64,000 nucleotides of DNA from an uncultured Oscillospiraceae bacterium (GCA_949285935.1 CASEAH010000070.1:1-64000); one strand, 5' to 3'. Shown: positions 1-8,944, counted from the stretch's first letter. Made by a program: numbers and translations. Notes: generated by a model not told the origin, from the sequence alone.

Positions 1-450
1 CACCGTTATGCTTCCCAGGCTGGTGGCTCCGGTGCCGCCCCGGGCCGCAGGCAGCGTTCCGGCAGTGGCCTTGCTCATATCCAGCGCCGTCACCGGAATG
101 GTGATATTGGCGCTGCCGTCAAAGCCGGTGGCCGTGCCGGTAGCGCCCCCGCTCAGGGCAATGGTCCGCTTTGCAGCCAGTTTGGAGGCGCTTCCCACAT
201 TCATTTGTGAAAGGCCGGTCAGATCCCCCGAGCCGTGGGTGTGGGCAATTTGGGCTTTTTCCGCCAGACCTGCTTCAATCCGTCCTTCCAGATCATTGAG
301 GTTTTGGGCGTTCAGGGCATCTCCCTCTTCCACAATCAGCCCTTCCTCCCGGGCCACATCGTACACATCCGTGGTGCCGGTAGCGGTCAGTCTCCTCCGT
401 CCCGGATACTCCGCCTGCCGGTCCACCCATGTTTTTTTTGCATATGCCAC
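1..450 (-). CDS. phage tail fibre-like protein (partial, C-terminus outside window)
   Basis: Read from a GTG at 448-450 directly after the stop of the upstream phage gene. About 150 residues are visible. They contain a short-tail-fibre style repeat region ending in an ARGGTGATS motif, which is common in phage tail fibre and side-tail-fibre proteins before the receptor-binding part. The HTHGSGDLTGL stretch is also typical of such fibres. The receptor-binding C-terminus lies left of the window. It is the last visible gene of the structural block. Confidence 0.7.
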   Translation of the reverse strand, partial: MAYAKKTWVDRQAEYPGRRRLTATGTTDVYDVAREEGLIVEEGDALNAQNLNDLEGRIEAGLAEKAQIAHTHGSGDLTGLSQMNVGSASKLAAKRTIALSGGATGTATGFDGSANITIPVTALDMSKATAGTLPAARGGTGATSLGSITV

Positions 451-852
451 TCAGATCACTCCTATCTCTTCTCCGCTCCATCTTTCTCCCGCCCGCGGTA
501 CCGTCTCCCGGTTGGCTGTCAGCAGGCTGTGGATATCCCCCAGGATCATTTCAGCCTCGTTCCATTTTTCCCAGGTATTCAGAGGGGCTTCCGGGGTGGC
601 GGGGGTGGTGCTTCGGGTATAGTACGCTGCTCGCAGCCCTGCAATATTCCTCAGGACCCGTTCCATCTCTCCCGAAGTGGGAAAATCTGTCCGCGCCCAT
701 CTTTTGGTTTGCAGTTCCTCCTCCAGGGCTTCTCCCAGCCACTGGCAGTTCTCTTCCAGCCGGTTCAGGTCCTCCGCGTTGCAGAAAGCCTTTTTCCGTC
801 TCAGGATAATATCTTCCCCCGTCCGGTCCGTCACCGGTGTCTGCCATGCCAT
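451..852 (-). CDS. phage tail-associated hypothetical protein
   Basis: 133 residues beginning MAWQTPVTDRTGED. The ATG overlaps the stop of the upstream tail gene as TGATG, which fixes this start over a longer in-frame one at 885. The protein is soluble, rich in charged residues and Trp, with no signal peptide or membrane segment. Proteins of this size lie between the tail hub and the fibre in many Clostridia prophages, so a baseplate or fibre-attachment role is likely. I do not recognise a named family. Confidence 0.6.
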   Translation of the reverse strand: MAWQTPVTDRTGEDIILRRKKAFCNAEDLNRLEENCQWLGEALEEELQTKRWARTDFPTSGEMERVLRNIAGLRAAYYTRSTTPATPEAPLNTWEKWNEAEMILGDIHSLLTANRETVPRAGERWSGEEIGVI

Positions 853-2585
853 CACATCACCCCCATCGTTTCTCCCGTGTAACATTCTCCGGCCCGGTAC
901 TGCCAGATGGTGGTCAAGGGAATGCCCGCTATCTGGATCCGTGCCAGTCCGCCGCCCGTCAAGTCTATTTCCATCGCTTCAATATAGCCCTTCAGGAGCG
1001 CTCCATCCCGGTGCTGGACAATGACCATCCGGGATACTTCTTCCTCCCCCGGGAGAATGGTAAAACCGCTTTGATACCGCCAGGCATAGTAATCAAGGAC
1101 TCTTTGAGCCACCTCCTGTGCCTGAGCGCCGGCCATAAGAGTAGCGTCTTCCACCGTCAAAACATTTTCCGCCTGGGTCAGGGGCAGATCCGGTACCCTC
1201 ACGGATACGATCCTTTTTCCCTGCACATACTCGCCTCCCCGAAGGGTCACTTCCCCTTCCCCTTCCAGAAAAAGGTCGGCATAATTGGGGCCCCATTTTT
1301 CCAGACTTCCTCCGGAAATTTCCAGTCCCCATACAGGTTTGTCCAGCAGGATCCGGTGTTTTCCGGCGGGCAATGTTTCCCGGAACAGTTCCCGGGCTTC
1401 TCCTTCCCGCCGCCAACTGTGCAGGGTAAGGTCCACCCCGGTCACTGTCTCGCGCAGTCTGGTGGTTTGTCCTTCCAACTTTCTGGCAAGGGGAATCAGG
1501 GCAGAAGGCCGCACCTCAATCGGTTCCACCTGAAGTCCTTCCCCTCCGCCGTGTACCGCCGCCCCCAATGCAAAAGCTGTCCTCTGCAAAGCTTCCCGGC
1601 AGGAGCATAGCGGCAGCCATCCGCTGAGAGGTATGTCCGCAAGGGTTCCGGATATTTCGCATTCCATATTGGCCGCGCTCATGATTTCCTGAATCAGGGC
1701 TTTGCCTGACATTTCCTCATAAATGCCTCCGAGAAATTCTCTGCTGTCAAGCAGGCCCACAGCATCCTGGGCTTTCATCCGGATTCCGCCTTCCCCATCG
1801 TTTTCCCAGTTTTGCAGGTAATAAATTTCCGGAGCTTTTGCCTTACCCTCCACCCATTGGGTCACTTCCAGCCTCTGACTTTGCTGCAGCAGGGAGAAGG
1901 TTCCCTGGGGATTGAGCAGATGGAAGGCTTTTTCATCGCTGTGCAGGGTAAATTCCAGCGCCCCCGCGGGCAGCCGGGCCGCAATGGGGTCTGCTTCCCG
2001 GGTGATTCGTGCGGATACAATAGCGTCCCCGCTTAAAATTCGGGTAGCACCATAATCCAATCCGGTAATTTTCAAATAGCGTCCCGGCTGCGCGGTGCCG
2101 TAAAATTCCAGCAGGATCCGTCCGTAATTTTCCACCTTCTGCTCCAGGACCCACTGGAAACCGTTTCCGGTAAAATCCCCCGTGCATAGAAGATTTCCCG
2201 CAAGGTCGTACCAACGCGCTCTGACCCGGGAGGGCCACCCACCCCAGGGATCAAAGCGCAGGGTGAGTCCCACACTGCTGTGCGGGGCGGTAAAGCTGCT
2301 TTCCAGACGCAGCGGTTCAACAAAATTGCCGCTTTCATCGCTCTGTTCCCGGGACCACACCCCCCACCCGCTCCCGGATGGGTCATCCGGGAAGGGTTGG
2401 AAGCTGCCGTCCAGCAAAAAATAATCCTCTTCCAGGGTTGCCACGGCAGGAAGGGATACGCCTTCCTCCTGCCGGAGATCTTCCAGACGGGCAAAGGGCT
2501 GCAAGGGGTCCTGAAACTCCAGATGGCTGTCCTGACGCGCGGAGGTATCGTAAAGCCCAAATGCAATTTCAACCCAAGTATTCAT
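852..2585 (-). CDS. phage tail/baseplate protein (Tal-like position)
   Basis: 577 residues starting MNTWVEIAFGL at the ATG 2583-2585. A GGAGGAACAA ribosome site precedes it; the in-frame codon at 2624 lies inside the upstream gene. It is large and beta-rich, without membrane segments. Its position directly after the small protein that follows the tape measure is where distal-tail and tail-hub proteins sit in siphoviruses. The assignment is by position and size; no peptidase or glycosidase motif is evident. Confidence 0.6.
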   Translation of the reverse strand: MNTWVEIAFGLYDTSARQDSHLEFQDPLQPFARLEDLRQEEGVSLPAVATLEEDYFLLDGSFQPFPDDPSGSGWGVWSREQSDESGNFVEPLRLESSFTAPHSSVGLTLRFDPWGGWPSRVRARWYDLAGNLLCTGDFTGNGFQWVLEQKVENYGRILLEFYGTAQPGRYLKITGLDYGATRILSGDAIVSARITREADPIAARLPAGALEFTLHSDEKAFHLLNPQGTFSLLQQSQRLEVTQWVEGKAKAPEIYYLQNWENDGEGGIRMKAQDAVGLLDSREFLGGIYEEMSGKALIQEIMSAANMECEISGTLADIPLSGWLPLCSCREALQRTAFALGAAVHGGGEGLQVEPIEVRPSALIPLARKLEGQTTRLRETVTGVDLTLHSWRREGEARELFRETLPAGKHRILLDKPVWGLEISGGSLEKWGPNYADLFLEGEGEVTLRGGEYVQGKRIVSVRVPDLPLTQAENVLTVEDATLMAGAQAQEVAQRVLDYYAWRYQSGFTILPGEEEVSRMVIVQHRDGALLKGYIEAMEIDLTGGGLARIQIAGIPLTTIWQYRAGECYTGETMGVM

Positions 2586-2598
2586 TTGTTCCTCCGTT

Positions 2599-2967
2599 TC
2601 AGCTTCTGGCGGGGGCGCGGGCAATAAAGTTTACCGTCAGCCCCCGGAAGCAGCTTTTTCCGTCCCGTTCCCGAAGCAGCTCGTCTCCCACACCGGCAAA
2701 ATAGGCGGTAAAGGTATCGCTTCCGTTTTCCGCCGGTACCGTAACAGTATGGAATTCCACCGGCTCGGTAAGTTTTCGCCACAGCCTGCGATACTCGCCT
2801 GTATCCAGAGTTGTTCCCAGCTTCAGCTGGTAGTTGAAGTAGACGCCGATCAGTTCCCGGCGCAGCACACCGTCCTCGGTGCGCTCGGCATATTTATCCA
2901 GGAAGTCCGCCTTCCTTTTGAGGGAGATCACCGGAACGTCATACTCCTGTCCGTCAATATAAAGCAA
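2599..2967 (-). CDS. small phage tail protein
   Basis: 122 residues starting MLYIDGQEYDV from a TTG at 2965-2967, with a GGAGGGGG site upstream. The start overlaps the end of the tape measure gene by 14 bases, which suggests translational coupling. It lies between the tape measure and the putative hub, a typical place for a distal-tail or tail-assembly protein. Function is inferred only from position. Confidence 0.6.
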   Translation of the reverse strand: MLYIDGQEYDVPVISLKRKADFLDKYAERTEDGVLRRELIGVYFNYQLKLGTTLDTGEYRRLWRKLTEPVEFHTVTVPAENGSDTFTAYFAGVGDELLRERDGKSCFRGLTVNFIARAPARS

Positions 2968-4321
2968 CGCTTCCCCCTCCTTTGATCAGGCTCTGGCCCT
3001 GGCGGTTTTCTTCCTGTTCCAATTCAAAGCGAAGCCAGCGCACCAGTTCCCCGGTGCTGCCCCGGGCGCTCACGTTGAGCCGCAGCTGTCCCTGCCCGCT
3101 CTCCTCCCGGACAATCTGCCGGATCAGGCCTTCCGGGGCCTCCAGATTCCGCCCATGTTTCTGATCGCCCAGCACCGCCAGGAATTCCGCGCCGGGCGGG
3201 ATGACTGCTCCGGTGGCCAGCATGGGGATCTGATACGGTTCTATGGGGTCGATGCTCACTCCGAAACTTTTTCCGCCAATGTAGGGCACCCAGTCCGGAA
3301 CATCGAAATGGATGCGATTCATCTGACGGATGAGGAAATTGATTCCGTCGGTAGCAGCTTTGATCATGGCATTGATCAGGGCAATGATCGCATTGGCTGT
3401 TCCTTTGGCAAAGGCCTGCATGGCATTCCATTGCCCGCTGAAAATCTCCTGCACTCCCTGCCATGCCCGTGACCAATCTCCTGTAAAGGTGCCTGTCAAA
3501 AAGTCGATCACCCCGGAAAAAGTGGTCATAATACCGGCCGCCACTCCGGCGATGGTCTCTCCCATGGCTTTGGTCATGTCTCCCACGGCTCCCACGGTGA
3601 GTGTGGCTCCCGGCAGCAAAACCGTAGTAAACGCATCCGTTACCGGCGTGATAAAGTTTTTAAGGATGGGGGGAGCCTGGGCGATGAGCTGTGCCAGATA
3701 AGTCATCAGACTGTTAAAATTGGGAACGATCTGCTCATTCCAAAAGGTTTCCAGCAGCAGGGATGCATCTTCCAGGATCGGTCTGACTGTTTCCTCCCAC
3801 CCTTCGCTGATTAAAGTAGTCAGCGCGGGGATCAGTTGTCCGATATTCCCGGTAATCAGAGCTTGAGCCGCAACCCAGGAGGCAGTAATGCTTTCCAGTT
3901 TCTCCCGCCACATCTGGTCCATCCCCTGCGTAAGTTGGGAAAACGCTCCTCCGATGCCATCCAGGTCATCGGTAAAACCAGCGGCATCCAGGCTGAGTTC
4001 CGGCGTATGCTGTGCACCGGGCTGCCCACCTCGCCCCTTATCCATCCCGGGGAATTTCTCCGCATTGGTGAGTTCTTCCGACGACCCGGAGGCTGTCGCT
4101 TTTTTCTGTACCAGCACATCCAGCTGGTCAAAGCTGGCCAGCGCGCCCTTAGCGGATTTTGAAACTGCGGCGGTAGTCTTTGCCAGCTGTTCCTCCGCCT
4201 TTACCACCTTGTGCATGGTTTTGGCGGTGTCATTCATTTCCTCCAGCAGGGTCCGGCTCCCTTTGCGCAGCCACTCCAGATCCGTACCGGCCGGCGTGCG
4301 TTTGGGTTCTTTGTCAGCCAT
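2954..4321 (-). CDS. phage tail tape measure protein (short)
   Basis: 455 residues starting MADKEPKRTPAG with a GGAGGTGGAG site. The middle is hydrophobic, Ala/Gly/Thr-rich and helical (GNIGQLIPALTTLI, ITPVTDAFTTVLLPGA). The C-terminal part has LATGAVIPPGAEFLAVLGDQ, a motif I know from C-termini of tape measure proteins in Clostridia phages. The protein sets tail length and is injected with DNA. It is short for the family, many members being 700-2000 residues, which implies a short tail. It follows the Gp15/chaperone pair as expected. Confidence 0.8.
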   Translation of the reverse strand: MADKEPKRTPAGTDLEWLRKGSRTLLEEMNDTAKTMHKVVKAEEQLAKTTAAVSKSAKGALASFDQLDVLVQKKATASGSSEELTNAEKFPGMDKGRGGQPGAQHTPELSLDAAGFTDDLDGIGGAFSQLTQGMDQMWREKLESITASWVAAQALITGNIGQLIPALTTLISEGWEETVRPILEDASLLLETFWNEQIVPNFNSLMTYLAQLIAQAPPILKNFITPVTDAFTTVLLPGATLTVGAVGDMTKAMGETIAGVAAGIMTTFSGVIDFLTGTFTGDWSRAWQGVQEIFSGQWNAMQAFAKGTANAIIALINAMIKAATDGINFLIRQMNRIHFDVPDWVPYIGGKSFGVSIDPIEPYQIPMLATGAVIPPGAEFLAVLGDQKHGRNLEAPEGLIRQIVREESGQGQLRLNVSARGSTGELVRWLRFELEQEENRQGQSLIKGGGSVALY

Positions 4322-4916
4322 TCTCCACCTCCTCATTGGATCCATGTTGGTTCAGTTTCCGATAAAATTCTTCGATCCGTGTCATCTCCTCAGCAGTACC
4401 CGGCTCTGCGGGAGGGAAGGCGGCGGGGCCCAAAGCCGCCGCCAACCTTTTTTCCTCCCGGGTGGCAGTTCCCTGAATCAACCGTCTCCGCAGGTTTACC
4501 AGCCGGCAAAAGGTACAATCCTCTCCCAATTCCCGAAAGAGAGCGCAGAATTTCCACCAATGGAGTTCCTGTTCCCGGCTCAGGTCCACCCCATGACAGC
4601 TGAGGATCCCGGAAAAAATCAGTTCTCCGTCCCGGACAAAACTGTACAGCCTGGGACCGCCGGGAACTTTGGGGGGATCATAAGTCCCGCTCAGGAACCG
4701 GATCCCCAGTTCCAGGGCCTTATGCAGGCCTTGGGCGGTAGCCGGCAGTCGGGGGTACAACAGCTTCAGCAGCAGCGCCTGCCGTTCTCCCGGCGTCAGT
4801 TCCGGATCCTCAAAGGCTTCCAGGATGCGCAGCCCTGTTCGGAATCCGGTGTTCAGCGGATACCGCTGCCCCTGGATCTCCACCTCCCGGGGCAAATCTC
4901 CGGTCAGAAGGTTCAT
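4314..4916 (-). CDS. phage Gp15-family protein
   Basis: 200 residues starting MNLLTGDLPREVEIQG. The pattern of an N-terminal 'YPLNTGFRTGLRILEAFED' segment and a Trp-rich 'ELHWWKFCALFREL' segment is characteristic of the bacteriophage Gp15 family, which lies immediately before the tape measure. Its start overlaps the preceding tail-chaperone stop as ATGA, and its end overlaps the tape measure start. This is the arrangement of tail-assembly chaperone pairs, where the second protein binds the tape measure. The exact biochemical role is not established. Confidence 0.8.
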   Translation of the reverse strand: MNLLTGDLPREVEIQGQRYPLNTGFRTGLRILEAFEDPELTPGERQALLLKLLYPRLPATAQGLHKALELGIRFLSGTYDPPKVPGGPRLYSFVRDGELIFSGILSCHGVDLSREQELHWWKFCALFRELGEDCTFCRLVNLRRRLIQGTATREEKRLAAALGPAAFPPAEPGTAEEMTRIEEFYRKLNQHGSNEEVENG

Positions 4917-5323
4917 CGCAGCACCCCGCCGTCTTCATCGGTGTATGCGGCCAGTTTTTTCTCCCGGGCCTTCCGCACATAGGGCACCACGCCCTCAAAG
5001 AACTGCTGATACATCCTCAGGGAATTGCCGCTTCCAAAAGCAGTCTCACAGGTTCCCTCGCCAAAGAGCCCGTCAATTTCTTTCCTCAGCCAACCGCACA
5101 TCTCTTCCATGAGGACTATCGTCCCCTGGGCATCTCCCTCCTGAAGAGCGGCTGCTCTGGCACGATATTCTTCCTCTTTTTGAGCAAAACGTCCGGCCAG
5201 GCCATAAAATCCCGCCGCAAAGGCCACGTCCTCGGGATCAAAGGCAATGATCCTTTCCGGGTCTCCGTTGACGGCCAGTTCTACACGGCCGCTTTCAATT
5301 TTCAGGGTTTCCACCGTCCGCAC
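4913..5323 (-). CDS. phage tail assembly chaperone-like protein
   Basis: About 136 residues from a GTG at 5321-5323, one base after the stop of the tail tube gene. A TTG at 5362 is an alternative start but has no good ribosome site. The ordered acidic sequence (IIAFDPEDVAFAAGFYGL, then a helical KEEEYRARAAAL segment) and its place between tail tube and Gp15 fit a tail assembly chaperone. I cannot see a slippery sequence that would fuse it to Gp15; the two overlap by ATGA instead. Confidence 0.6.
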   Translation of the reverse strand: MRTVETLKIESGRVELAVNGDPERIIAFDPEDVAFAAGFYGLAGRFAQKEEEYRARAAALQEGDAQGTIVLMEEMCGWLRKEIDGLFGEGTCETAFGSGNSLRMYQQFFEGVVPYVRKAREKKLAAYTDEDGGVLR

Positions 5324-5324
5324 C

Positions 5325-5816
5325 TCACTCTCCGGGGGTAAAGGCCTTGGTTTCGGGGTCAAAGGTTCCCGCCACGGGGTCGCCGATCAGGTTGACGGTA
5401 AAGTTGAGTTTTGCGCTTTCTCCACCCACTCCGCCAAAATCATCGATCTGGATGGAACAGGTGTTTTTCTCTGCCGGGTAGCCGCTTCCGGTATTTTCCT
5501 TATACAGATACACGATGCAGCATTCCGTTCTGGCGTCTGCCAGAACGCTGCGCTTCATCCTCAGGCCGTCCACAAAGTCAAATACGGGGTCTCCCGCGAT
5601 GGCGGTCATGGGCGTGGCGATATTGAGCCGATAGCTTTCCACATCGGTGACGCCGCTGTCCTGATGGACATAAACCTCCTCGCTCACCTGGGGATTGTAG
5701 GCAATCACCTGTTCGGTGACGCCGTCGCCGATCAGGGACCATACAGGCTCTTCACTCTGGGCCCCTGCGGTATTAAGGAAAATTGCCAGCTTACTTCTTT
5801 TGATCTTTCCTGCCAT
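5325..5816 (-). CDS. phage major tail (tube) protein
   Basis: 163 residues starting MAGKIKRSKLAIFLNTAG, with a GGAGAGAG site. Beta-rich and of the size of tail tube proteins. The ordering head-completion, tail tube, chaperone, Gp15, tape measure is the standard siphovirus tail order. The internal 'AEKNTCSIQIDDFGG' and 'KLNFTVNLIGDPV' segments are typical of the phage tail protein found in Firmicutes prophages. The subunit should form the hexameric rings of the tail tube. Confidence 0.75.
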   Translation of the reverse strand: MAGKIKRSKLAIFLNTAGAQSEEPVWSLIGDGVTEQVIAYNPQVSEEVYVHQDSGVTDVESYRLNIATPMTAIAGDPVFDFVDGLRMKRSVLADARTECCIVYLYKENTGSGYPAEKNTCSIQIDDFGGVGGESAKLNFTVNLIGDPVAGTFDPETKAFTPGE

Positions 5817-5820
5817 AAAG

Positions 5821-6273
5821 TTACTCTCTCCTTTTCTCAGTGAATATCAGTGTCAGTTCCAACCGGTAGCTTCTGCCCTTGCCGCCGGAGGATTCCATGA
5901 TGCGGCTTTCTCCGGGCTGGATTCCTTCCGCCCTGCAAAACTCCGGCAGCTGAGGCAGTTCTTCCGCCTGGTCCTTCTCCCGGATCCACTGGGTCAGCCG
6001 TTCCATAAACTCCTGGTTTTCTCTCCGTTCCTTCTCATCCGATGCCAGAGAATTGCGGTACACCCAATATTTCCGTGAGATGGTGCGGTTGCCTGCCACA
6101 TCTTCCCGCACCAGTTCCTCCCCCGCCGGGGAGACCGCCAGACTTCCGGCTTTCTCCCCGGTGAGGTCGGTGGTGATCCTGGTTCCCGCTTCCAGCTCCG
6201 GATACCCGGCCAGGAAGAGGCGCAGCCCCTCGGCAACGCTTCGGGGCGCCGCATCTGTTACAGCAGCGACCAT
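5821..6273 (-). CDS. phage minor capsid/tail terminator-like protein
   Basis: 150 residues starting MVAAVTDAAPRSVAEG, preceded by AAGGAG. The start overlaps the upstream gene by 16 bases. The N-terminal helix followed by a beta-rich domain ending in 'YRLELTLIFTEKR' fits tail terminator/tail completion proteins (also called minor capsid protein in Firmicutes phages). Such proteins cap the tail tube and join it to the head. The call rests mainly on size, fold impression and position before the tail tube. Confidence 0.6.
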   Translation of the reverse strand: MVAAVTDAAPRSVAEGLRLFLAGYPELEAGTRITTDLTGEKAGSLAVSPAGEELVREDVAGNRTISRKYWVYRNSLASDEKERRENQEFMERLTQWIREKDQAEELPQLPEFCRAEGIQPGESRIMESSGGKGRSYRLELTLIFTEKRRE

Positions 6274-6689
6274 AAGTACTCCTTCCCCCGCACTTCCAGA
6301 TGGGCCATTCCGCCGCCGAAGCGCCGCATGGCTACCGCGGTCACGGTCATCACATCATCCCATTCTTCCAGGATCCGGCTGGAGCCTTCCAGTTCTGCCG
6401 GGCATTCTCCCCGTACGATCCGGTCGCCCGGCTGTACGGTCCAGCACTTGCTCTTATCCGCAGCCTTTTCCCATACTTTGGGCGGCAGGTATTCTTTCCC
6501 GCCGGTACGGGCATGGTTGGGGATCAGGAGCATGGCGCTGTCGCCTCCCGCTACCCCGGTGCGTCTCATAACAGCGCCCCGGGTCCCATCCCAAAAGACG
6601 CCCTCCACCACGGTGCGTTCCCAGCGTTCCTCATCCGCCGCGGTGTATTTGTTGTAAACGGTGCATGTTTCTCCCAGCACCGCGGTCAC
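6258..6689 (-). CDS. phage head-closure-like protein (DUF6751-like)
   Basis: 143 residues from a GTG at 6687-6689. The order (YNKYTAADEERWERTVVEGVFWDG, then a C-terminal VTAVAMRRFGG) resembles the DUF6751-type proteins found after the head-tail connector in Clostridia phages. These probably plug or extend the connector. No catalytic motif is visible. The family name is from memory and less certain than the positional role. Confidence 0.6.
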   Translation of the reverse strand: MTAVLGETCTVYNKYTAADEERWERTVVEGVFWDGTRGAVMRRTGVAGGDSAMLLIPNHARTGGKEYLPPKVWEKAADKSKCWTVQPGDRIVRGECPAELEGSSRILEEWDDVMTVTAVAMRRFGGGMAHLEVRGKEYLWSLL

Positions 6690-6725
6690 ATCCTTTCCTG
6701 TCCATATGAGGCGCCGGCAGTTTCC

Positions 6726-7058
6726 TCAGCACCACCGGCACAGCAGCCCCGTATTCCCCAGCCAAAGAGACGCCGTCTCGTAAAGCCGCCGGTCCAGAGA
6801 GCTGTTTCCCGTATCGGCGTAGGTCTGTTTCCAGCTGCCCACTGTCTGGCTTTTCAGCGCGCCTCCCTGTTCCTGCCTCCACAGCACCTCGGCAACCGCA
6901 CAAACCGCCTTGCGCACGGGCTCCTTCTCAGGGTCGGCCCGGTTGCCGGTGACTCCGGTCAGCCACTGTTCCGCAGCGCCTTCCACCCGTGTCCAGGCGT
7001 CGACGGGCACCAGAGTCCCGCCATAGGCGTCGGTATAGTAATCATAGTCGGCGTACAT
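6726..7058 (-). CDS. phage head-tail connector protein (gp6/gp15-like)
   Basis: 110 residues starting MYADYDYYTDAYGG. A small helical protein with 'WTRVEGAAEQWLTGVTGNR' near the N-terminus, in the usual slot directly after the coat gene where the DNA-packaging/connector (gp6-like) protein is found. It would bind the portal ring. It is 21 bases downstream of the coat gene, so it is part of the same transcript. Confidence 0.65.
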   Translation of the reverse strand: MYADYDYYTDAYGGTLVPVDAWTRVEGAAEQWLTGVTGNRADPEKEPVRKAVCAVAEVLWRQEQGGALKSQTVGSWKQTYADTGNSSLDRRLYETASLWLGNTGLLCRWC

Positions 7059-7079
7059 TCTGCGTCTCCCTTCTGTCGG

Positions 7080-8192
7080 TCAGCCCAGCACCCGCACAGC
7101 CAGTTCAGGATGCATGGTTTTGAAGGAGTACAGCACGTCCATGGACAGCATTTCCTTTTTGTAGGTCATATTGTAGCCCCGCACCACACGCAGGCTCAGG
7201 CCGTTATAGTTGGTGACGTAGCTTTCCACGCCGGCAGGCTGTGTAAGGGGCCGGGTAACAAAGGCAAACGCCATGGGATGGAAGGCCAGGTTGGCGGTAT
7301 GCTTCCCCATCAAAGTCACTTCGGTGTCATCGGGCAGTTCCGGCAGAGCAGGGTACACCTCCACACCGGCAGTGGCATTGGCGGAGGCCTCCGCGCTGTC
7401 CTTGGTGACCACATAATTTTTCCCGCCGATGGTAAGCACATCGCCCTTGATAAACTTACCTGTCAGAGCCGTTCCATCAATATTGATGACGGTGTCTCCC
7501 GCCTCACAGCCGCCGTTGAGCTTGAGATCGGTTCCATTGGTAACGCCGCTTTCATGGACGCGCACTGCCTGGGACATATAGTTGTTCAGTCCGAATACCC
7601 TGCCGATGGAGCCATCCCGCAGCGCCTCGCTGCTGCCGGATTTTTCGGCGTTGACCAAAGCGTCAATGGTGGTAAACTGGGTATCCGCCTCGGTATCCCA
7701 TACCGCATATCGGGGGCTGACCGGCACGCAGTTCTGGTTCAGGGCGCAGCGCACCGCTGCCAGATCCTCCAGGGTACCGGGGGTTTTCCCCGCAGTGCCG
7801 ACGCAGCCGGGGATGTCTGCATACAGAGCCAGACCATCCCGGTTGATCTTCTGAGCCAAAGCGGCGGCAGCAGGCTCAATGAACTGCCGCTGAATGTCCC
7901 CCACGTTGCTGGCGCCCTGGAGAGCGGTGATATCCACATCCACAGTAGCGATGCGGTCAAGGGTCACCTCCACCGACTCCTCTTTGATGTCCTGAGGGGT
8001 AACGCCTACCTTTTCATCAAAGTCCCGGGCTTCCAGAACAACAGGCTTGCGGACCTGGATCTTGTCTCCCAGGTTCCGGGCAAAGTCCCCGGAAAAATCC
8101 CGGTAAATGAGGCTGGGAAACACCAGATTTTCCATCAGCCTGGGCAGGGCATTTCTTGCGATTTCTTTAATAGTAATAAACTCATTTGCCAT
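7080..8192 (-). CDS. major capsid (coat) protein, P22-type
   Basis: 370 residues starting MANEFITIKEIARNALPRL. The N-terminal 'LENLVFPSLIYRDF'-like segment, 'GDKIQVRKPVVLEARDF' and 'DRIATVDVDITALQG' are typical of P22 coat-like (gp5-type) capsid proteins of Firmicutes phages. A domain insertion with 'GDTVINIDGTALTGKFIKGD' resembles the variable I-domain region. The C-terminus 'MDVLYSFKTMHPELAVRVLG' is also characteristic. It follows a scaffold gene as expected for a HK97-fold procapsid. Confidence 0.85.
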   Translation of the reverse strand: MANEFITIKEIARNALPRLMENLVFPSLIYRDFSGDFARNLGDKIQVRKPVVLEARDFDEKVGVTPQDIKEESVEVTLDRIATVDVDITALQGASNVGDIQRQFIEPAAAALAQKINRDGLALYADIPGCVGTAGKTPGTLEDLAAVRCALNQNCVPVSPRYAVWDTEADTQFTTIDALVNAEKSGSSEALRDGSIGRVFGLNNYMSQAVRVHESGVTNGTDLKLNGGCEAGDTVINIDGTALTGKFIKGDVLTIGGKNYVVTKDSAEASANATAGVEVYPALPELPDDTEVTLMGKHTANLAFHPMAFAFVTRPLTQPAGVESYVTNYNGLSLRVVRGYNMTYKKEMLSMDVLYSFKTMHPELAVRVLG

Positions 8193-8272
8193 TCTTCAAA
8201 TTCCTCCTCTGATCGTTTGGCTCCCGGTACGGCTGCCGCCGCCCGGGATGTGTCTGTCCGGTCTTTCCGGAA

Positions 8273-8701
8273 TCAGCCGCCCAATTTCACCGCGTAGTAT
8301 TCTTCATCACTCATGCTGTCGTAGTCGCAGCCGGGGCCGGGGCTATGGCTTCCGCCCGTGGTCACCCGGAGTCCGCCGCTCCCGTCGCCAAAGAGATATC
8401 CGTCGCTTTGACGGAGCGCCTTCAGTTGTTCTTCCAGTCCACTTACAGTACCGTCCGCCTCCAGCCGCAGTGCAGCAGTCTCCAGCATTCCCCGTACCGC
8501 CCGGACATTTTTGGCGCCGCTCTTCCATAGCGCCCGCTCCACCGCGCCTTCCAGCCGGAGATGGGCCGCGTCCTCATCATACCGCTGACGCATCGCCTCC
8601 ATTCTGCTTTCCAGAATCTGCCGGTCCTGCCCGCCCAGGGCCATAACCGCCTGGATTTGTTCTTCGCTCAGTCCCAATTGAGCCAATTGTTCCGCACGCA
8701 T
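8273..8701 (-). CDS. phage scaffolding protein
   Basis: 142 residues starting MRAEQLAQLGLSEEQIQ at the ATG 8699-8701, with AGGAGGAG upstream; a longer in-frame start is not supported. The body is highly charged and helical (a coiled coil around residues 20-100, with 'LESRMEAMRQRYDEDAAHL'), as in Phage_GP20-type scaffolds. Scaffolds are transient internal supports for procapsid assembly. The gene is directly upstream of the coat gene, as is usual. Confidence 0.8.
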   Translation of the reverse strand: MRAEQLAQLGLSEEQIQAVMALGGQDRQILESRMEAMRQRYDEDAAHLRLEGAVERALWKSGAKNVRAVRGMLETAALRLEADGTVSGLEEQLKALRQSDGYLFGDGSGGLRVTTGGSHSPGPGCDYDSMSDEEYYAVKLGG

Positions 8702-8944
8702 CGTTCTCCTCCTTTCCTGCATTTTTGTCCTGCTGTCGAGTTTCGGGGCAAGAAACCCTCTTTGCCTTGGCTCGAAAAATCCAGGTCCAGGCACTCTGTT
8801 TCTGCCTTTTCTCACCCCGTCTCCTATCCGTCAGCTTTCTAAACTCCCAGCCTTTGTTTCCACGATCCCGGGGCATGGGGCCCTCTGTTTTTTGCCCATG
8901 TCCCCAACAACTTCGGCAGATAGGTTTCATAACAGGAACACCGG
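8702..8944. other. non-coding or undetermined gap inside phage block
   Basis: 243 bases between the portal stop and the scaffold start. Phages of this type often carry a minor head protein here. I see no reading frame with a convincing start and family-like sequence; the only ORFs run into the flanking genes. It may be a deletion scar or a very small unknown gene. Confidence 0.4.

Noticed and set aside
6300-8297. 665-codon plus-strand ORF across the coat and connector genes
   Set aside because: It is an antisense shadow of well-supported minus-strand phage genes (coat, connector, head closure), with no ribosome site or family match.
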